Source of the DNA: Fragilariopsis cylindrus CCMP1102
Taxonomy: Eukaryota > Bacillariophyta > Bacillariophyceae > Bacillariales > Bacillariaceae
Direction of reading: 5' to 3'
Length of the DNA stretch: 64,000 nucleotides
Assembly (NCBI GenBank): GCA_900095095.1
Contig: FMBT01000354.1
Location: forward strand, 124,001-188,000
The position numbers and the translations under genes are program-made. Under the pieces are notes generated by a model. The model was not told where the DNA came from. It saw nothing but the letters and a program-made list of their open reading frames with translations, and searched no databases. Below are positions 60,001-64,000 of the stretch, piece by piece (within the stretch, counting starts at the first letter, position 1; each line of letters starts with the position of its first letter).

Positions 60001-61871
60001 GATATGTTACACAGGGCTCGCATTGCTGTAACACGTATACAAAGGGGGTTCAGAGCTCATCAAATCAGACTGCGTCGGCAGTCATTTCAAGTCTCGATTA
60101 TCTTGATACAGTGTATGATCAGAGGATCTCTTGCACGAAAACAACTATATCGGCATCAAATTGCTGCTATCGAACATTCGGGGTACCAAAAAGCTGCAAT
60201 ACTGTCTATAGTCATCATCCAATCGTATTGGCGTGCATGTCAAGCTCGGGACACTTATTGTCGACATCGTGTTGCTGCGATGACTATTCAAGCTATGATC
60301 CGTGGATCTCACATCCGAGCACAGTGGAGGTTCGTCCGGTTACTGTCAACGAAGAAAAATCTTCTAGACGAGTCAGCAAGAAAGATCCAAATCTCATATA
60401 TAGTTTGGAGAATGGACATAGCAGTTTGGGAAATGAGATCATTGGCGGTACTGCTACAAAGAGGTATCCGTGGACAGCTTTCGCGCTCTGTAGTTCAGTA
60501 TGCGCTTATGCACTTGAACTCTTCATATCATTCAATGATTGTTAATTCATATGATCGTCTTGTCGTACATCATCGAGAACACGGACTGTCAGCATTATTT
60601 GCATGGAATAGGGCATTATCACAAGCAAAAGTATCAGTAGTCATTTTGATTCAAAGCTTTATGCGAGGAATAATTGTTCGGAACCTAATCAGAGAGAAAT
60701 TTGGACGTGTATTTGATGGTAGACTTGTCTTCGCAAAGCCAACTACACAGAGTCAGAGCGCCGCTATCGCTATTCAACGGGCATTTCACACTTGGTCACA
60801 ATTCCGCATCTTTTATACTGTGATAATTCAGAAATCAATTCGAAGATGGATTGCTTTGAGAAAGTTTCATAATACTATATTGGTGATCAGGGCTGCGACG
60901 AAGATCCAGGCTTTTCAGCGGTGTCTAAATCGAAGGTATTGCTTTTCCCAGCAGAAACAATTTGCAATCAAGATCCAATCTTTATGGCGTAAAGTCTTGG
61001 CGCGTAATTCATTAATCAGATATAAGACTGCATCCTGTCTTATTCAAAGAACATATCGAATCTACCAAAACCATAAGAAACGGCGGATTGCATTGGTTGC
61101 TCGAAGACTTGCTGTGGAAAGTCAACAGCTATCTATACGCCAAGGAGAGGTAGCTTTAAATCAAATTTCGTCAGAAATAAGAGCGGCAAGCGCGATCATC
61201 GTAGAAAACTTGTTATTAAGACGTGAATTAATGACCTGTGGGCCATGCCTTACCAGATTGGCAAACCGCGTCAATGATACCTTGAACGAAAAAGTCTTAT
61301 CCTCAAAACATATTCTCCCGGATTTTGTTCACCGGAATCCTATCGCTATCCCCCTCCCAAATACAGTCTGCAGACCGGAATCGCCTGATTTGTGTCCAAA
61401 ACCGACGAATATAAGAACTCCCGTCAAATGTAATAAAGCAAATCCAAAACCCGAGAAATCGACATGTACAGGAAATAATCTTATTGTTGCTAAGCCGTTG
61501 CCTTCCATTGGTTCGACTTCAGGCTCACCCAAAACTCCCGAAAGATTTATTGCGGCGACGGCGGCAACAACAACATCAACTGACGACATCGGAAAGAATC
61601 GTCTAGCAAAGCAAGCAAAGGAATTGATGATTGAGGCAAGAAAAGCAATGCGGAAAAATCGAAAATTAGGACAAAAAAACCGATGATGACAATGTTGGGT
61701 GGAGGAGATGTTTCGCCAAATAGGCAGAAAGAAACAACAACCCGAAGAAGAACCCAAAATAATAATACAGTTGATAAAAATGACAGTCTTGAAAATTTTG
61801 GTGGAGCGGCAACAATGCCTTCACCCATTAAAGAAGAGAAATCAGATTGGGATTGGACCTCTGGGTGGTAG
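54090..61871 (+). CDS. Giant IQ-motif repeat protein (ASPM/abnormal-spindle-like array)
   Basis: About 2,590 residues when joined, single exon, starting at ATG 54090. Residues 1-590 are Ser/Asn-rich, probably disordered. From about residue 600 to 2350 there are about 50-55 IQ-type motifs (IQ-x-x-x-R-G and variants such as IQAFVRR, VQRQWRG, IQSAVRG) spaced about 22-28 residues, which form a long helix binding calmodulin or myosin-type light chains. The tail is low complexity with a KKNR-type basic stretch and an acidic WDWTSGW end. The array resembles ASPM, but I see no N-terminal MSP domain or calponin-homology domain. A cytoskeletal or centrosome-like scaffold role is inferred. Frame changes near 58690, 58782 and 61673 (A7 run) are each one base missing. 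The last moves the true C-terminus from 61686 to 61871. The IQ periodicity runs unbroken across the first two. Confidence 0.78.
58290..58580 (+). repeat. Near-identical 156-bp tandem duplication within the IQ array
   Basis: Copies start at 58290 and 58446 (period 156 bp, 52 residues, two IQ motifs per unit) and differ at only about a dozen positions. Both contain EEACISVQRQWRGALARENY. Confidence 0.85.
59153..59640 (+). repeat. 153-bp tandem repeats within the IQ array
   Basis: Units begin at about 59153, 59306, 59459 and 59612 (period 153 bp, 51 residues). They share A-R-V-A-A-I-x-IQSAVRGMLALKS and VQSHVRGAIAR blocks. Confidence 0.85.
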
Positions 61872-62105
61872 ATAAATAATTGAAGTCTGGTATTTAAATA
61901 GTGAATGAGGGCTCATAATTCTTTAATAATGATACGTATTTACACCTAGAAACGATTTTCTCCTTTTCAATCGGAAACACAAAAGAAAGAATAATATTTC
62001 GTCGAAACTCTCTGATATTCTATTAGTCTATTCTAATATTGCAATACAGGTTTATTTTTTTCTTTAAACACCCTCCCAATTTAATGAATAAATTAACATG
62101 AGCCA

Positions 62106-63895
62106 TCATCGATCGACATGCTTAGCAGCGTAAGCAATGAGCCACTTTAGATCCGTTAACAGATATCTACATGCCCGCGTCCATTCTAATGCAATAGAAG
62201 ATGTCGTTGTCATCCCATTGTTGTTTCCACTCCCATTATTGCTGGTTGTTCCCCTACCGCTGCGGCTACATGCTGTTGCGAAGGATAGCAAATAGATAAC
62301 CCCCGATCGTCCACTCACCACCATTTAAATCGTTGATGCCGATGCTATTGTTATTGTTATTATTATTAGTAGTAGTAGTCTCGGTGTTGTTCTTATTAGT
62401 CGTCGACGATTGTTTGTAATGTCGAATTACATGTGGGATAGCAATTGTTTTATCTTTTTGTTGTGCCGCCGCCTCAGCGATGCATTGTAAAAAAGCCTGT
62501 AAGGCCCAATTAAAATTTCGAAAATTGTTTTTGAAAAAGCTATTAAATCCAGATGATTCTTCAAAGAATAAATTATATACAACGGGTTGCACATATGGTG
62601 GAGAGGTAGTGCTAGTGGCGTTGTATATACTACTAAGACCAGCCGCCGCTGCAAGGACACCATTAGCAGCACTAGCAGTAACACTTTTATCGAATCGTAT
62701 CCCGATTTTACTGGTTGCGCCTATTGGATGAAGTTCGTGAGTAAATTTCATACCAACACCCCCATTCTTCGAAGAAGATTCTTGAAGTATTCTAAGCAAA
62801 AGACATGCATGTCCTAAGGCAGCATTAACTTCCAACCACGGTACACGTACACGTACACGTATTGGTAGTTGAGGTGTTGATATCATCGAGGAAATCTTTT
62901 TTTGAAATGGGAGAGCAGTCGATGCATTAGTTGTATCATTATTTCCACCGGAAAAGAAACCAGTAATCTACGTCGAGGTGGTAATTGCTTATGTTGATGT
63001 TGTTGCGATGATAGTGAAGATGAGTCGACATTATATTATTTCCGTTGATTTCCGTTGTTGATATTGACGCCGCAGTGGGGACCCATTTACTTCTACTACT
63101 TGTTTGATTGTATTATTATTATTATTGTTATCGTCCTGTTGTTGTTGTCTGTTGTTGTCGGCGAGCTGATACCAACAATTCAGATGGGAGAGGGAATGCT
63201 TCACCACCAAGACGACAACCATTGATTGTAGCGAATTCATTTCGTCCATCAATCCATATATAAAAACAATCATTTACTACATTCCATCGTTTTGCACAAT
63301 CTAAAAATAAACAAACACTATCACGACCTTTCCATGCACTTGAATATTCATGAATAATTTCATTTCGATCTCTTCGTCGTATATTAAGTCGTTCAAGTAG
63401 TCGATCTTGTTGTTTCATACATTCCTTATACTTTGATTCATGTATCCTTCGTCGTTGTATCCGTATCGATTCAAGACGTTTTCGTAGTTCATGTATTTCA
63501 TTTTCTTCATCATTGCCATTATCATTATCATCGTTGATACTATCATCGTTGATATCATTGATTTTCGTAGTATCATATTCTTTTTGTTGCCATCGTGATT
63601 GCGATTGACACTGTGACTGAGATATATGTTGTTGCTGATTCGGTTGTGAATTTGAATTTGAATTTGAATTTGAATTTGAATTTGATTGTGTGTGTTGTTG
63701 TTGTTGTTGTTGTTGGTGGTGGTGGTGTTGTTGATCTAAATCCTGATGAAAATCGTCTTCTTCTTGTTCTTCGAACGAAACCGCTTTTTCTTCCTTTATT
63801 ACTTCGAATAGCGGCGGTATCGTACCATTGCCGTTAGATGCTGTGTCATTGCCGTTACTTTTACCTATCCATTTGTCGTTCATCGTGATCTCCAT
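62106..63895 (-). CDS. ATG6: Beclin-1/ATG6 autophagy protein
   Basis: Subunit of the class III PI3-kinase (Vps34) complexes in autophagy and endosomal sorting, about 570 residues when joined. The N-terminal region is low complexity (poly-His/Gln, Ser-Asn repeats). The coiled coil is ENEIHELRKRLESIRIQRRR and following residues. The conserved beta-alpha domain includes VVNDCFYIWIDGRNEFATINGCRLGG, then a loop, VPWLEVNAALGHACLLLRIL, MKFTHELHPIGATSKIGI, FNWALQAFLQCI, and the C-terminal EWTRACRYLLTDLKW. The usual BH3-like motif and the TSF-x-x-L zinc-type N-terminal signature are not obvious. Frame changes lie between about 63170 and 62900 (two or three) and near 62275 (a TG pair). All are consistent with lost bases, and the joined inter-domain loop is Gln/Asn/Thr-rich. 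It converges with the IQ-protein gene, 234 bp apart. Confidence 0.85.
63649..63684. repeat. (TTTGAA)n hexanucleotide tract
   Basis: Six units inside the Beclin gene coding alternating Ser-Asn on the minus strand. A (TTG)n tract at about 63692-63714 codes a Gln run. Confidence 0.85.
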
Positions 63896-64000
63896 TTATT
63901 TATAATATGATGTAATTTTTATGATGATGACTTATTGTTATTGTCGTGATACTATCATCACATGCCCATGCCAAAAGCGCTTTTTGTGTTCTTGTTTATT

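Noticed and set aside
63600-63720. CRISPR-like spaced repeats
   Set aside because: They are uninterrupted hexa- and trinucleotide runs coding Ser-Asn and Gln tracts in the Beclin gene, without unique spacers.

Overview
The window is nuclear DNA of a eukaryote with an AT-leaning genome, simple GT-AG introns (about 160-250 bp where I could place them) and many trinucleotide repeats coding for poly-Asn, Asp, Ser, Thr or Gln. The gene set (a heat-shock-factor-type regulator, Elongator Elp3, Beclin, Nup205, an HSPA14-type Hsp70, organellar MetRS, a secreted repeat protein) and the domain architectures point to a stramenopile, most likely a diatom. That lineage call is an inference. I found no rRNA, tRNA, CRISPR array or bacterial operon.

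Layout. 0-0.9 kb: 3' part of an unrecognised membrane protein gene (+). 1.3-8.7 kb: a Nup205/Nup192-type nucleoporin with an FG-like N-terminus (-). 8.7-11.8 kb: gene-poor, with a (TTGCTG)n tract, a CpG-free stretch and an inverted-repeat-bounded element. 11.8-13.2 kb: HSF-domain regulator (-). 14.7-17.3 kb: a three-domain BtuF-like/DUF5522/DUF71 protein (+). 17.4-22.0 kb: secreted protein with seven tandem beta-domain repeats (-). 22.8-24.2 kb: HSPA14/Ssz1-type Hsp70 (+). 24.5-26.5 kb: ELP3 (-). 27.2-28.6 kb: unknown secreted protein (+). 29.4-31.3 kb: class 3 lipase (+). 31.6-32.6 kb: Maf pyrophosphatase (-). 33.1-35.6 kb: Myb/SANT protein (+). 35.9-38.9 kb: unknown acidic protein (-). 39.4-41.6 kb: trimethyllysine/gamma-butyrobetaine dioxygenase-like enzyme (-). 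43.2-45.5 kb: methionyl-tRNA synthetase (-). 45.5-47.0 kb: gene-poor. 47.1-48.3 kb: helical-repeat protein (+). 48.5-49.9 kb: ethanolamine/choline kinase (-). 50.3-51.1 kb: ammonium-transporter remnant (+). 51.6-52.3 kb: staphylococcal-nuclease-like protein (+). 53.0 kb: small tail-anchored ORF (-). 54.1-61.9 kb: giant IQ-motif protein (+). 62.1-63.9 kb: Beclin/ATG6 (-).

Functional themes are ordinary housekeeping (nuclear transport, translation, tRNA modification, autophagy, lipid metabolism) and there is no obvious cluster. The most biologically interesting locus is the BtuF-like/DUF5522/DUF71 fusion, a candidate cobalamin-handling protein.

A second strong signal is technical or evolutionary. 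About ten genes are interrupted by roughly 35 frame changes, and all the ones I could resolve go in the same direction: one base (sometimes one dinucleotide) is missing, usually in a short homopolymer or tandem repeat. They are bunched in short stretches, while other long genes are perfectly open. This looks like uncorrected deletion errors in a long-read assembly. I therefore annotate these genes as single loci and list the break points.
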